DNA of 64,000 bases. Source: Pseudomonas sp. PDM18. Lineage in GTDB: Bacteria; Pseudomonadota; Gammaproteobacteria; Pseudomonadales; Pseudomonadaceae. Positions 8,130 through 17,135 of this stretch are shown piece by piece; within the stretch, counting starts at the first letter, position 1, and every line of letters begins with the position of its first letter. A program made the translations under genes and the position numbers. The notes beneath the pieces were generated by a model that saw only the letters and a program-made list of their open reading frames with translations, was not told the origin of the DNA and did not search any database. Location of the stretch: NCBI RefSeq assembly GCF_014852585.1, contig NZ_JACVBX010000014.1, positions 104,294-168,293 of the forward strand, read 5' to 3'.

Positions 8130-9524
8130 ATGACCGCCAGCGGAATCGCCCAACCGGCCGTGGATCTCTTCACCGCCCGCGAGCGCCAGCGCTTCCTGGA
8201 ACAGAATCCCAAGTCCGTCGCCCTTGCCGAGCGTGCGCACAAGTCGCTGTACGCCGGTGTGCCGATGCACTGGATGGCCGACTGGTCCACGCCCTGCCCG
8301 CTGTTCGTCGAACGCGCCCAGGGCGCCCGCTTCTACGACGTGGACGGCCATGACTACGTGGACTTCTGCCTGGGCGATACCGGCAGCATGTTCGGCCATT
8401 CGCCGGCACCGATCGCCCGCGCGCTCGCCGAGCAAGGCGCACGCGGCCTGACCACCATGCTGCCTGGCGAAGACGCCGTAGTCTGCGGCGAGCTGCTCGC
8501 CGCGCGCTTCGGCCTGCCCTACTGGCAGGTGACCGCCACCGCGACCGACTCCAACCGCTATGTGCTGCGCTGGGCCCGCGCGGTGACCAGGCGCAAGACC
8601 CTGCTGGTGTTCGACGGCTGCTACCACGGCACCGTCGACGACGTGATGGTGCGCTACCGCGACGGCGAGACCGTGCACCGCTCCGGCCTGGTCGGCCAGG
8701 CCTACGACCTGACCCAGCACAGCCGCTCCATTCCCTTCAACGACGTCGAGGCGCTGGAAGCCGCGCTGGCCCAGGGTGACGTCTGCGCCCTGCTGTGCGA
8801 GCCGGCGATGACCAACATCGGCATGGTCCTGCCCGACCCGGGCTTCATGCAGAAGTGCCGCGAGCTGACCCGCCAGTACGGTTCGCTGCTGATCATCGAC
8901 GAAACCCACACCATCTCCACCAACATCGGTGGCTGCACGAAGCTGTGGAACCTCGACCCGGACTTCTTCGTGGTCGGTAAGCCGATCGCCGGCGGCGTGC
9001 CCTGCGGCATCTTCGGTTGCAGCGCGGAGATGGCCGAACGCATGGCCGCGTCGCGCCAGAGCGCCCAGGAAGACAGCCATGGCCACGGCCACAGCGGCAT
9101 GGGCACCACGCTCTCGGCCAACGCCCTGGCCATGCACTGCATGCGCGCCAACCTGGAGCAGGTGATGACCCAGGCGGCCTACGACCACATGCTGCCGCTG
9201 GCCAAGCGCCTCGCTGACGGTTTCCGCCGCCTGATCGCCAAGCACGACCTTAAGTGGTCGGTGACCGAGCTGGGCGCGCGCAGCGAGTTCCAGTTCTGCC
9301 CCGTCTCGCCGCGCACCGGCGCCGAGGCCGAAGCGGCCTTCCACGACGAGCTGCAGATGGCCCTGCACCTGTACCTGATCAATCGCGGCATCCTGATCAC
9401 GCCGTTCCACAACATGACCCTGTGCTGCCCGGACACCACCGCCGCCGACGTGGATCGCCTGATCGAGACCCTCGATGCCGGCATCACCGAGCTGCTGGCG
9501 ATTCCCGGCGCGCGCGAGGCCTGA
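8130..9524 (+). CDS. Class III PLP aminotransferase (glutamate-1-semialdehyde aminomutase-like)
   Basis: 464 residues. Class III fold: DETHT at 257-261 supplies the pyridine-nitrogen aspartate, and Lys284 in VVGKPIAGGVPCG should carry the PLP. The N-terminal part (DYVDFCLGDTGSMFGHSPAPIARAL) resembles glutamate-1-semialdehyde aminomutases. The start at 8130 is preferred over an ATG 30 bases upstream because a GAGGTG ribosome-binding site precedes it. Followed at 79 bases by a glutamine-synthetase-like ligase, with divergent dehydrogenase and regulator, so catabolism of an amino compound is likely (inference). Corresponds by context to PAO1 PA5523. Confidence 0.85.
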   Translation: MTASGIAQPAVDLFTARERQRFLEQNPKSVALAERAHKSLYAGVPMHWMADWSTPCPLFVERAQGARFYDVDGHDYVDFCLGDTGSMFGHSPAPIARALAEQGARGLTTMLPGEDAVVCGELLAARFGLPYWQVTATATDSNRYVLRWARAVTRRKTLLVFDGCYHGTVDDVMVRYRDGETVHRSGLVGQAYDLTQHSRSIPFNDVEALEAALAQGDVCALLCEPAMTNIGMVLPDPGFMQKCRELTRQYGSLLIIDETHTISTNIGGCTKLWNLDPDFFVVGKPIAGGVPCGIFGCSAEMAERMAASRQSAQEDSHGHGHSGMGTTLSANALAMHCMRANLEQVMTQAAYDHMLPLAKRLADGFRRLIAKHDLKWSVTELGARSEFQFCPVSPRTGAEAEAAFHDELQMALHLYLINRGILITPFHNMTLCCPDTTAADVDRLIETLDAGITELLAIPGAREA

Positions 9525-9603
9525 TCGCCTGCCACCTGCAGGAGCGGACGTGGTTCGCTCCTGCCAGAAGAACAACCCGGCGCACCGCGCCACGAGGACC
9601 ACC

Positions 9604-10971
9604 ATGCAATTCGCCGATCGTCAGGAAGCCGAAGCCTTCCTCGCCGCCCATCCGGACGTGCGCAGCATCGAACTCTTCATCATCGACTCCAACGGCATCC
9701 CGCGCGGCAAGCTGCTGCACCGCGACGAGCTGCTGGCGATCTACGACAACGGCCGCCCGCTGCCCAGCTCGATACTCGCGCTGACCGTGCAGGGCGAAGA
9801 CGTCGAAGGCACCGGGCTGGTCTGGGAAGTGGCCGACGCCGACTGCTGGACCTACCCCCTGCCCGGCAGCCTGACCCTGCAACCCTGGCGCGCCAACCCC
9901 ACTGGCCAGCTGCAGGTGAGCATGCACCCGACCCAGGGTTTGCCCGCCACGCCTGCCGATCCACGCCAGGCACTGTCCCGCGTGGTCGACCGGCTGAAGG
10001 CCGACGGCTTCCACCCGGTGATGGCGGTGGAGCTGGAGTTCTACCTGCTGGACAAGCAGCGCGATGCCAACGGCCGTCCGCAGCCGGCGCTGCAGATGAA
10101 CGGCATCCGCCCGGAAGCGCCGCAGGTCTACGGCGTCTATGAGCTGGAGCAGCTGCAGCCATTCCTGGACGACCTCTACGCCGCCTGCGAAGTCCAGGGC
10201 CTGCCGGTGCGCACGACGATCTCCGAGTACGCTCCGGGCCAGGTCGAGCTGACCCTGGAACATCGTTTCGACGTCATGCAGGCCATCGACGAAGGCGTGC
10301 GCTACAAGCGCCTGGTAAAGGGCGTGGCGAACAAGCACGGGCTGCAGGCCTGCTTCATGGCCAAGCCGTTCGGCGACTGCGCCGGCTCCGGCATGCACCT
10401 GCATGTCAGCCTGGCCGACGAGCAGGGCAACAACCTCTACGCCAGCGAAGACATTCACGGCACTCCACTGCTGCGCCACTCCATCGGCGGCATGATGGCG
10501 CGCCTGCTGGATTCCCTGGCGATCTTCTGCCCCAACGCCAACTCCTTCCGCCGATTCCAGGCCAACAGCTATGCGCCGCTGGCCAAGAGCTGGGGAGTGA
10601 ACAACCGCACCGTGTCGTTCCGCGTACCTGGCGGTCCGGCGAAAAGCCGGCACATCGAGCACCGCATCTGCGGCGCCGACGCCAACCCGTACCTGGCGGC
10701 AGCGGCGATCCTCGCGGCGATCCACGAAGGTATCCGCGAGCAGATCGATCCGGGCGCGCCCATCGTCGGCAACGGCTACGAGCAGGCCACCGAGTTCCTA
10801 CCCACCGACTGGCTTACCGCACTGCGCGCTCTGGAGGCTTCGACCTGGGCCCGCGAGGCGCTGGGCGAGGAATTCCTCAAGGTGTTCCTGGCGATCAAGT
10901 GGGAGGAGTACCGCCAGTTCATGGGCGAAGTCGGCGAGCAGGACTGGCGCTGGTATCTGCATCACGCGTGA
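9604..10971 (+). CDS. Glutamine synthetase-like gamma-glutamyl-amine ligase (PauA/PuuA type)
   Basis: 455 residues. The family joins glutamate to an amine using ATP; PuuA/PauA members gamma-glutamylate putrescine and other polyamines. Glutamine-synthetase landmarks visible are the E-x-E segment AVELEFYLL, ISEYAPGQVELTL, the ATP-site segment GSGMHLHVSL, the arginine-rich FRRFQANSYAPL and the C-terminal HIEHRICGADANPYLA. It lacks the adenylylation region of housekeeping GlnA. Downstream of and probably co-transcribed with the aminotransferase. Corresponds by context to PAO1 PA5522. The amine substrate is not known. Confidence 0.85.
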   Translation: MQFADRQEAEAFLAAHPDVRSIELFIIDSNGIPRGKLLHRDELLAIYDNGRPLPSSILALTVQGEDVEGTGLVWEVADADCWTYPLPGSLTLQPWRANPTGQLQVSMHPTQGLPATPADPRQALSRVVDRLKADGFHPVMAVELEFYLLDKQRDANGRPQPALQMNGIRPEAPQVYGVYELEQLQPFLDDLYAACEVQGLPVRTTISEYAPGQVELTLEHRFDVMQAIDEGVRYKRLVKGVANKHGLQACFMAKPFGDCAGSGMHLHVSLADEQGNNLYASEDIHGTPLLRHSIGGMMARLLDSLAIFCPNANSFRRFQANSYAPLAKSWGVNNRTVSFRVPGGPAKSRHIEHRICGADANPYLAAAAILAAIHEGIREQIDPGAPIVGNGYEQATEFLPTDWLTALRALEASTWAREALGEEFLKVFLAIKWEEYRQFMGEVGEQDWRWYLHHA

Positions 10972-10986
10972 TTCGTGCGGCAATAC

Positions 10987-11014
10987 GGCGGATAACCGCG
11001 AGCGGTTATTCGCC
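10987..11014. repeat. REP-type palindrome (GGCG..ATAACCGC family)
   Basis: Near-perfect hairpin built from GGCGGATAACCGC and its complement around a two-base loop, between the ligase and SDR genes. The same family recurs at 29399-29426. It could also stop readthrough, but no T-run follows. Confidence 0.75.
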
Positions 11015-11210
11015 GCCACCCCTCCCACGGTTCGCAGCCCCCACTGACACACGACAGCCTTACGAAAAATTTACCCTGTCAGACTGAAGAATCTGGTCTT
11101 TTCTTGGTCTGTAATTGCACGGGGCGCAGACGCGTCTCGTGGTCAAAGCGGCGCCGCCGGTACTGCCTGCCGGCCGCCGTCCTCTCTCAGGCAGGGAGAA
11201 TCCGTAGACA

Positions 11211-11969
11211 ATGAGCACTCCCGTCGTACTGATCACCGGCGCTGCCGGTGGCCTCGGAAAAGCCATCGCCAAACGTTTCGCCCAAAGCCACTGGCGCATC
11301 GCCGCAACCGACGTGGACAAAGCCGGCCTGCATGCGCTCAACGCCCAGGTGCCGCTGGACGCCACCGCCGTAGGCGACCTGCGACGCGCCGACAACTGCC
11401 ACAGCCTGATGTCCGACATCCTCGCCCGCACGGGCCGCCTCGACGCCCTGGTGAACGCTGCCGGCGTCTGGCGCGAAGGCCCGGTGGAGGACTTCAACGA
11501 AGACGACTTCGACCTGGTGATGGGCGTGAACCTCAAGGCCGCGTTCTACATGTGCCAGGCGGCGACGCCTTACCTCAAGGAGAACCGCGGCTGCATCGTC
11601 AACATCTCCAGCGACTCCGGCCGTCAGGCCTATCGCGGCTCCGCAGCCTACTGCGCGAGCAAGGCGGCGCTGACCATGCTCACCCGAACCCTGGCACTGG
11701 AACTGGCCGAGTCCGGCGTGCGGGTCAACGCCATCTCGCCTGCCGACATCGCCACGCCGATGCTCGACTACCAGGCCGAACGCTATGGCCAGGGTAATCC
11801 GGCGGCATACAAACTCGAACTGCTGAAGGACTATCCACAGGGCACGGTGGCGCGCTTCATCCGCCCGGAAGAAGTCGCCGAGCTGGTCTGGTACCTGTGC
11901 AAGCCGGAATCCGAAGCCATCACCGGCGCAGACCTGGCAATCGACTTCGGCCTCTCCGCCGGGCGCTGA
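11211..11969 (+). CDS. Short-chain dehydrogenase/reductase (SDR)
   Basis: 252 residues. TGAAGGLG at 9-16 binds the cofactor, VNAAG is at 81-85, and the catalytic triad is Ser133/134, Tyr147 and Lys151 (SAAYCASKAAL). The second SDR in this cluster, divergent in sequence from the one at 7214-8002. A 239-base gap with a palindrome separates it from the ligase, so it may have its own promoter. Corresponds by context to PAO1 PA5521. Substrate unknown. Confidence 0.88.
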   Translation: MSTPVVLITGAAGGLGKAIAKRFAQSHWRIAATDVDKAGLHALNAQVPLDATAVGDLRRADNCHSLMSDILARTGRLDALVNAAGVWREGPVEDFNEDDFDLVMGVNLKAAFYMCQAATPYLKENRGCIVNISSDSGRQAYRGSAAYCASKAALTMLTRTLALELAESGVRVNAISPADIATPMLDYQAERYGQGNPAAYKLELLKDYPQGTVARFIRPEEVAELVWYLCKPESEAITGADLAIDFGLSAGR

Positions 11970-11987
11970 GCCGGCAGGCGAATGGAC

Positions 11988-12015
11988 GGGCGGCCTTGGG
12001 TCGCCCATTTTCATT
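11988..12015 (+). terminator. Probable terminator after the SDR gene
   Basis: GGGCG/CGCCC-based imperfect hairpin followed by ATTTTCATTT, 18 bases past the stop codon. The stem has mismatches. Confidence 0.5.
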
Positions 12016-12171
12016 TCGGGCGTTGATCGGACGACGGAAATACCATTGGTAAATGGCCCACTAGTGCCTGGCGCCAATCGGCGGTATAGAAAAAACTGTG
12101 TCGCCTGCCGCACTTTGGTTGTCCAGAGTTAGGCCCTTTCCTTTTCCCAAGACAATTCCGAAGAGAATTCC

Positions 12172-12651
12172 ATGGAACCTGGCAACCACCAGCTCAGCAT
12201 GACCGTCCTGATGACCCCCGACATGGCCAACTTCTCCGGCAATGTCCACGGTGGCACCCTGCTCAAGTACCTCGACGAAGTCGCCTACGCCTGCGCCAGC
12301 CGCTACGCCGGCTACTACGTGGTAACCCTGTCGGTGGACCAGGTGATCTTCCGCGAACCGATCCATGTCGGCGAACTGGTCACCTTCCTCGCCTCGGTGA
12401 ACTACACCGGCCGCACCTCCATGGAGATCGGCGTGAAAGTGGTCACCGAGAACATCCGCGAAAAGTCGGTGCGTCACACCAACAGCTGCTTCTTCACCAT
12501 GGTGGCGCTGGATGACGAGCGCAAACCGATCGTCGTGCCGCAGCTCGATCCGCAAACCAAGGACGAGAAACGCCGCTTCGCACAGGCACGACAGCGTCGG
12601 CAGATTCGCCAGGAGCTGGAACAGCGCTACAAAGAGCTTCGCGACGAATGA
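12172..12651 (+). CDS. Acyl-CoA thioesterase, hotdog fold (YciA family)
   Basis: 159 residues, a single hotdog domain with NVHGGTLLKYLDEVAYACASRYAG near the N-terminus. The HGG turn and the aspartate on the central helix are the catalytic features of YciA/BACH-type thioesterases, which hydrolyse acyl-CoA to free acid. The C-terminal 30 residues are highly basic and probably helical. Monocistronic. A stem of GCGACATTTC and its complement lies at 12661-12687 just after the gene, without a T-run. Confidence 0.88.
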   Translation: MEPGNHQLSMTVLMTPDMANFSGNVHGGTLLKYLDEVAYACASRYAGYYVVTLSVDQVIFREPIHVGELVTFLASVNYTGRTSMEIGVKVVTENIREKSVRHTNSCFFTMVALDDERKPIVVPQLDPQTKDEKRRFAQARQRRQIRQELEQRYKELRDE

Positions 12652-12860
12652 CGGACGTTCGCGACATTTCCTGAAAAGAAATGTCGCGTGCCGTGGAAAT
12701 TCCTTAATGCGTCAACAGGTTACCCTTGCGTGAAAGCAAGGTAGGAATTGATTACTACGCCTAAACTTTTCACACGCGGGTTTGCCCCCGTGACCCACCG
12801 TCGAGCGACCCGGTGCTGATGCGCAGTCCGGTCGCTCCCTGAGTGCCCGGAGCCCAGACC

Positions 12861-14564
12861 ATGCATCACACCCCGCTACTGACCACCCTAGCCGTAGGCT
12901 TCGTACTGGCCTTCGTCCTTGGCGCCCTGGCCAACCGCCTTCGCATCTCGCCGCTGGTGGGCTACCTGCTCGCCGGCGTGCTGGCCGGCCCCTTCACTCC
13001 CGGCTATGTCGCCGACCAGGCGCTGTCCGTGGAGATCGCCGAACTGGGCGTGATCCTGCTGATGTTCGGCGTCGGCCTGCACTTCTCGCTGAAAGACCTG
13101 CTGTCGGTCAAAGCCATCGCCATCCCCGGCGCGGTGGTGCAGATCGGCGTTGCCACCCTGCTCGGGCTTGGTCTCGCCTGGATGATGGGCTGGAACTTCG
13201 GCGGCGGCCTGGTCTTCGGCCTCGCGCTGTCAGTGGCCAGTACCGTGGTACTGCTGCGCGCGCTGGAGCAGCGCCAGCTGATCGACACCAAGCGCGGACG
13301 CATCGCCATCGGCTGGCTGATCGTCGAAGACCTCGCCATGGTCCTCACACTCGTGCTACTGCCGGCGCTGGCCGGCTCGCTGGGCGGCACCTCAGACGGT
13401 GGCGACGGCGGCCTGCTGATGCCGATCCTGCTGACCCTGGGCAAGGTCGCCGCCTTCGTCGCGGTGATGATCCTTGGGGGCCGCCGCTTTGTCCCCTGGG
13501 TACTGGAGCGCGTGGCCAAGACCGGCTCGCGCGAACTGTTCACCCTGGCCGTGCTGGCCATCGCCCTGGGCATCGCCTACGGCTCGGCGGTGATCTTCGG
13601 CGTGTCCTTCGCCCTCGGCGCCTTCTTCGCCGGGATGATCCTCAACGAGTCCGAGCTCAGCCACGAGGCCGCCGAGAACTCGCTGCCGCTGCGCGACGCC
13701 TTCGCCGTCCTGTTCTTCGTCTCCGTCGGCATGCTGTTCAACCCGGCCATCCTGATCCACGAGCCGCTGCCGGTGCTGGCGACCTTCCTGGTGATCGTCT
13801 TCGGCAAGTCGGTCGCGGCCTATGTCATCGTGCGGATGTTCGGCCACCCCAACAGCACCGCGCTGACCATCGCCGCAAGCCTGGCGCAGATCGGCGAGTT
13901 CTCCTTCATCCTGGTCGGCCTGGGCGTGACCCTGAACCTGCTGCCCGAAGCCGGTCGTGACCTGGTACTGGCCGGCGCGATCCTGTCGATCCTGGTCAAC
14001 CCGCTGCTGTTCATCGCCATCGACCGCCTGCAGGCGCGCCAGGCGCAGAAGGCCGAAGCCGAGCCCGGTGTCGTTCAGGTAGAAGCGCCGGACCTGCCGC
14101 CACCGGTGCTGGAGCAGAACCATGCGATCCTCATCGGCCACGGCCGCGTCGGCGCGCTGGTCAGCGAGCGCCTGCGCAAGGACAAGGTTCCGGTGGTGGT
14201 CATCGAGGACAAGCGCGAGAAGGCCGCCGAGCTGCGCGAGCACGGTCTCTGCGTAGTGGTCGGTAACGCCGCCAATCCCGAGGTGCTGAACCAGGCCAAT
14301 ATCACCTCGGCGCGCTGGCTGCTGATCGCCATCCCCAACGGCTTCGAGGCCGGGACGATTTCCAGCCACGCGCGAGCGATCAACCCGAACCTGGACATCA
14401 TCGCTCGCGCCCACTTCGACGCCGAGGTGGATTACCTGGAGCAGAACGGTGCCAACCTGGTGATCATGGGCGAGCGGGAAATCGCCCGCGGCATGGTCGA
14501 GCGGGTCGAACGCGAGGAGGCCAGCGCGGCACCTGGCGACGACCACCTGCCGCAGTCGGCCTGA
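12861..14564 (+). CDS. ybaL: YbaL-type cation:proton antiporter with TrkA-N domain
   Basis: 567 residues. Residues 1-390 form the CPA2 exchanger; the N-terminus (LANRLRISPLVGYLLAGVLAGPFTPG, then LAELGVILLMFGVGLHFSLKDL) matches Escherichia coli YbaL closely as I recall it. From about 419 to 535 is a TrkA-N/RCK nucleotide-binding domain (ILIGHGRVGALVSERLRKDKVPVVVIEDK). Inner-membrane K+/H+-type exchanger gated by NAD(H) or another ligand. The ATG at 12861 is chosen because it gives the YbaL-like MHHTPLL start. The stop is 4 bases before the YqaA-family gene. Confidence 0.9.
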   Translation: MHHTPLLTTLAVGFVLAFVLGALANRLRISPLVGYLLAGVLAGPFTPGYVADQALSVEIAELGVILLMFGVGLHFSLKDLLSVKAIAIPGAVVQIGVATLLGLGLAWMMGWNFGGGLVFGLALSVASTVVLLRALEQRQLIDTKRGRIAIGWLIVEDLAMVLTLVLLPALAGSLGGTSDGGDGGLLMPILLTLGKVAAFVAVMILGGRRFVPWVLERVAKTGSRELFTLAVLAIALGIAYGSAVIFGVSFALGAFFAGMILNESELSHEAAENSLPLRDAFAVLFFVSVGMLFNPAILIHEPLPVLATFLVIVFGKSVAAYVIVRMFGHPNSTALTIAASLAQIGEFSFILVGLGVTLNLLPEAGRDLVLAGAILSILVNPLLFIAIDRLQARQAQKAEAEPGVVQVEAPDLPPPVLEQNHAILIGHGRVGALVSERLRKDKVPVVVIEDKREKAAELREHGLCVVVGNAANPEVLNQANITSARWLLIAIPNGFEAGTISSHARAINPNLDIIARAHFDAEVDYLEQNGANLVIMGEREIARGMVERVEREEASAAPGDDHLPQSA

Positions 14565-14568
14565 CGCC

Positions 14569-15153
14569 ATGCTGCGCCGGCTCTACGACTGGACCATGCG
14601 CCTGGCGGGGCATCCGCGGGCGGAGCTGGCGCTGGGCGGGGTGACCTTCGCCGAGAGTTCGTTCTTCCCCATTCCGCCGGACGCGCTGCTGGTGCCCATG
14701 GTCCTGGCCAACCGGGCCAAAGCCTGGCGCTATGCGGCGATCTGCATCGTCAGTTCGGTGCTCGGCGGCATCGCCGGCTACTTCATCGGCCTGCTGCTGT
14801 TCGAGACGGTGGGCCAGGCGATCCTGGCCTTCTACGGCCTGCAGGAAAACTTCGCCGAGGTCGCCGACCGCTACAACGAACTGGGCTGGCTGATGGTCCT
14901 GCTGGGCGGCGGCTTCACACCGCTGCCTTACAAACTGATCACCCTGACCAGCGGGGTGACCCAACTGGACCTGGTGCTGTTCATCGCGCTAAGCGTGGTG
15001 GCGCGCACCCTGCGCTTCGCGGCCACCTGCGCCCTGCTGTTCTGGGCAGGGCCCGCACTGCGCGAGGCCATCGAGAAACGCCTGGGCCTGGCGTTCGGCC
15101 TGCTCACGGCGATGGTGGTCGGTGGGTTGCTGCTGGGCAAGTACATGCTCTGA
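14569..15153 (+). CDS. YqaA-family (VTT/DedA-like) membrane protein
   Basis: 194 residues with four to five hydrophobic segments. FAESSFFPIPPDALLVPMVLANR and GGGFTPLPYKLITLTSGV are the re-entrant-loop motifs of the SNARE-associated (VTT) family, whose DedA members flip undecaprenyl phosphate or affect membrane potential. Placed 4 bases after ybaL, so co-transcribed and probably translationally coupled. A REP pair follows. Confidence 0.85.
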   Translation: MLRRLYDWTMRLAGHPRAELALGGVTFAESSFFPIPPDALLVPMVLANRAKAWRYAAICIVSSVLGGIAGYFIGLLLFETVGQAILAFYGLQENFAEVADRYNELGWLMVLLGGGFTPLPYKLITLTSGVTQLDLVLFIALSVVARTLRFAATCALLFWAGPALREAIEKRLGLAFGLLTAMVVGGLLLGKYML

Positions 15154-15166
15154 GGCAGGGCTCTTT

Positions 15167-15243
15167 GTAGGAGCGAGCTTGCTCGCGAACCGCCCAGCGC
15201 CAGAGCTGGCGGATAATCGGTTCGCGAGCAAGCTCGCTCCTAC
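15167..15243. repeat. Inverted REP pair (GTAGGAGCGAGCTTGCTCGC type)
   Basis: Two inverted copies of a Pseudomonas REP unit of about 23 bp enclose a 30-bp spacer that itself has a short stem, forming one large hairpin between two convergent genes. The same unit recurs singly at 24289-24312 and 33979-34000 and as another pair at 45481-45555. Confidence 0.9.
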
Positions 15244-15260
15244 AGTTCAGCCCTCTCGAA

Positions 15261-16130
15261 TCAGCCCAGCTTCACTGCCTCGAACTTCACCCGCGGGTGG
15301 GCGATGCGATCCTGGGCGCGCACCAGTTCCAACTCGTAGCTGCCGCAGGCCTGGGTTTCCAGCAGCACCTCATGCACGGCGGCGGCGCAGAATTCAAAGG
15401 CTGTGCGCAGGTCATCGCCCAGCAGCAGACGGGCGAGGAACAACCCGGAAGTCAGATCGCCCACGCCCACCGGCTGGCGCGGGAAGGCCAGCAGCGGGCG
15501 GCGCAGGTGCCAGGTCTCATCGAGAGTCACCAGCAGCATCTCGAAGGCGTCCGCCGGCTTGCCCGGGTAGTTCAGGTGCTTCACCAGAATCGCCTTCGGG
15601 CCTCGCACCAGCAGGCCGCGGGCCATCGCCGCGCAGTCTTCCAGGGAAGTCGGCTGGCGGTCGCAGAAGCTGTCCAGCTCCAGTTGGTTCGGGCACAGGT
15701 AGTCGGCCACGGCGGCCGCTTCGTGGAGGAGGAATTCGCTGACTTCCGGAGCAACGATGCAGCCTTTCTCCGGATGGCCCATCACCGGGTCGCACAGGTA
15801 CACCGCTCGCGGGTTAACCTCGCGGATACGCTTCACCACTTCGAGGATCGAGCGGCCCTGCGCCGCGCTGCCCAGGTAGCCCGAGAGCACCGCGTCGCAG
15901 TTGCCCAGCTCGCCGATGGCGGCGATGCCGTCCACCAGTGCGGGAATCTGCTCCGGCGGCAGCACCTGGCCCGTCCAGTGGCCATACTGGGTATGGTTGG
16001 AGAACTGCACGGTGTTCAGCGGCCAGACGTTCACCCCGATGCGTCGCATGGGGAACTCGGCGGCACTGTTGCCGGCGTGGCCGAAGACGACGTGGGACTG
16101 GATGGCGAGAACGTGGGGAGTGCGCGGCAT
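15261..16130 (-). CDS. pdxY: Pyridoxal kinase PdxY
   Basis: 289 residues, normal for PdxY. Phosphorylates pyridoxal in the vitamin B6 salvage pathway, cytoplasmic. Diagnostic stretches: N-terminal [21 protein letters not shown], the active-site region around [17 protein letters not shown], and the ribokinase-type [15 protein letters not shown] near residue 220. A TTCACAG-g-CTGTGAA palindrome at 16171-16185 lies 41 bases upstream of the start. Convergent with the YqaA-family gene. Confidence 0.95.
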   Translation of the reverse strand: MPRTPHVLAIQSHVVFGHAGNSAAEFPMRRIGVNVWPLNTVQFSNHTQYGHWTGQVLPPEQIPALVDGIAAIGELGNCDAVLSGYLGSAAQGRSILEVVKRIREVNPRAVYLCDPVMGHPEKGCIVAPEVSEFLLHEAAAVADYLCPNQLELDSFCDRQPTSLEDCAAMARGLLVRGPKAILVKHLNYPGKPADAFEMLLVTLDETWHLRRPLLAFPRQPVGVGDLTSGLFLARLLLGDDLRTAFEFCAAAVHEVLLETQACGSYELELVRAQDRIAHPRVKFEAVKLG

Positions 16131-16170
16131 AACGGTGTCCTGCTACAGAATGGGGCAGTATGGGGCGCAA

Positions 16171-16185
16171 TTCACAGGCTGTGAA
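16171..16185. promoter_or_regulatory. Palindrome in the pdxY/DUF3301 divergent promoter
   Basis: TTCACAG and its exact complement around one base. The size and symmetry suit a dimeric regulator site, but no candidate regulator is adjacent. Confidence 0.35.
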
Positions 16186-16250
16186 CATCCGGCTCTCGCC
16201 GCCCGACGGCGGAGTGAGTAAGCTGGTGCGCCGATTCCGAGGAAGCTGAA

Positions 16251-16739
16251 GTGGACCTGGGCAATCTTTTCATCTTCATGCTGGTTGTCGCGGGCGCCGC
16301 CTGGTGGTGGCGTGCCCATGGCATCCGCGAACGTGCGCTGGTCCTGGCCAAGCAGCACTGCGCGCGAGAGGGCGTGGAGCTGCTCGATGACGCCATGGCG
16401 CTGCAGCGCTTCCGCTTCCAACGCGACGGCCGCGGCAACCTGCGCCTGGCCCGCGAATACGCTTTCGAGTTCACCGCCACCGGGCAGGAGCGCTACGCCG
16501 GCAGCATCGCCATGTTCGGCCAGCACCTGGGCCGCGTCGAGCTGGCACCGTTCCGCATGGAGCCCGAGCAGCGCGCACCGGCGTCCCCGGTCGCCACCTT
16601 CCACCCCGCCGCCGCTCCGGTGGACGAGGAGATCATCGACGCGGTGTTCGACGACACGCCACCGCCGCGCCCCCGTGGCGAAGTGGTGCGCCTGGACGAA
16701 TGGCGCCGCGCGCATCAGGGCAAGAAAGTCGGCGACTGA
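16251..16739 (+). CDS. DUF3301-family membrane-anchored protein
   Basis: 162 residues from a GTG start preceded by GAGGAAG. One N-terminal hydrophobic helix (NLFIFMLVVAGAAWWW) anchors the protein; the following domain REYAFEFTATGQERYAGSIAMFGQHLGRVEL is the conserved DUF3301 core. The C-terminal 50 residues are low-complexity, Pro/Glu-rich and probably disordered. Function unknown. Faces pdxY divergently. Confidence 0.75.
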   Translation: MDLGNLFIFMLVVAGAAWWWRAHGIRERALVLAKQHCAREGVELLDDAMALQRFRFQRDGRGNLRLAREYAFEFTATGQERYAGSIAMFGQHLGRVELAPFRMEPEQRAPASPVATFHPAAAPVDEEIIDAVFDDTPPPRPRGEVVRLDEWRRAHQGKKVGD

Positions 16740-16745
16740 GCGCAA

Positions 16746-17135
16746 TCAGCTCGGTTCGTCTTCGGTCCGTTCACGTAGTTCGACGACTCGCGCCAGCACC
16801 TGGCGCAGCTGCGCATTCATCAGTGTGCCGACGGTCCGACCGAGGAACCAGCAACGCCAGCGATAAAGGAAGAATGCTCGACGCTGCTGATTGCGCCGGC
16901 ACTTCTCGAACAGCCAGTCGGCATCGAAGCCGGTCCACTCTCCCGCGGTCGCCAGGGCATTCGGGTAGACCACCGGGACCACCTCCAGGCAATAGATGGC
17001 TTCCAGTTCGACCAGGGGGAAATCGCTGACCGCCAGCGTGCGGGCGATGTAGTTGATGTCTGCCTCGGTCGTCTCGGTGTCCAGCCACAGCTCGGACAAC
17101 GCCAGCCAGACGGACTCGCGGGCCGGGTCGTTCAT
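16746..17135 (-). CDS. Small conserved protein, DUF7079-like
   Basis: 129 residues, helical and soluble; the segment LSELWLDTETTEADINYIARTLAVSDFPLVELEAIYCLEVVPVVYPN is the most conserved-looking part. The start ATG overlaps the stop of the alpha/beta hydrolase by four bases (ATGA), so the two are translationally coupled. The DUF assignment is from memory of the motif and is tentative. Function unknown. Confidence 0.6.
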   Translation of the reverse strand: MNDPARESVWLALSELWLDTETTEADINYIARTLAVSDFPLVELEAIYCLEVVPVVYPNALATAGEWTGFDADWLFEKCRRNQQRRAFFLYRWRCWFLGRTVGTLMNAQLRQVLARVVELRERTEDEPS

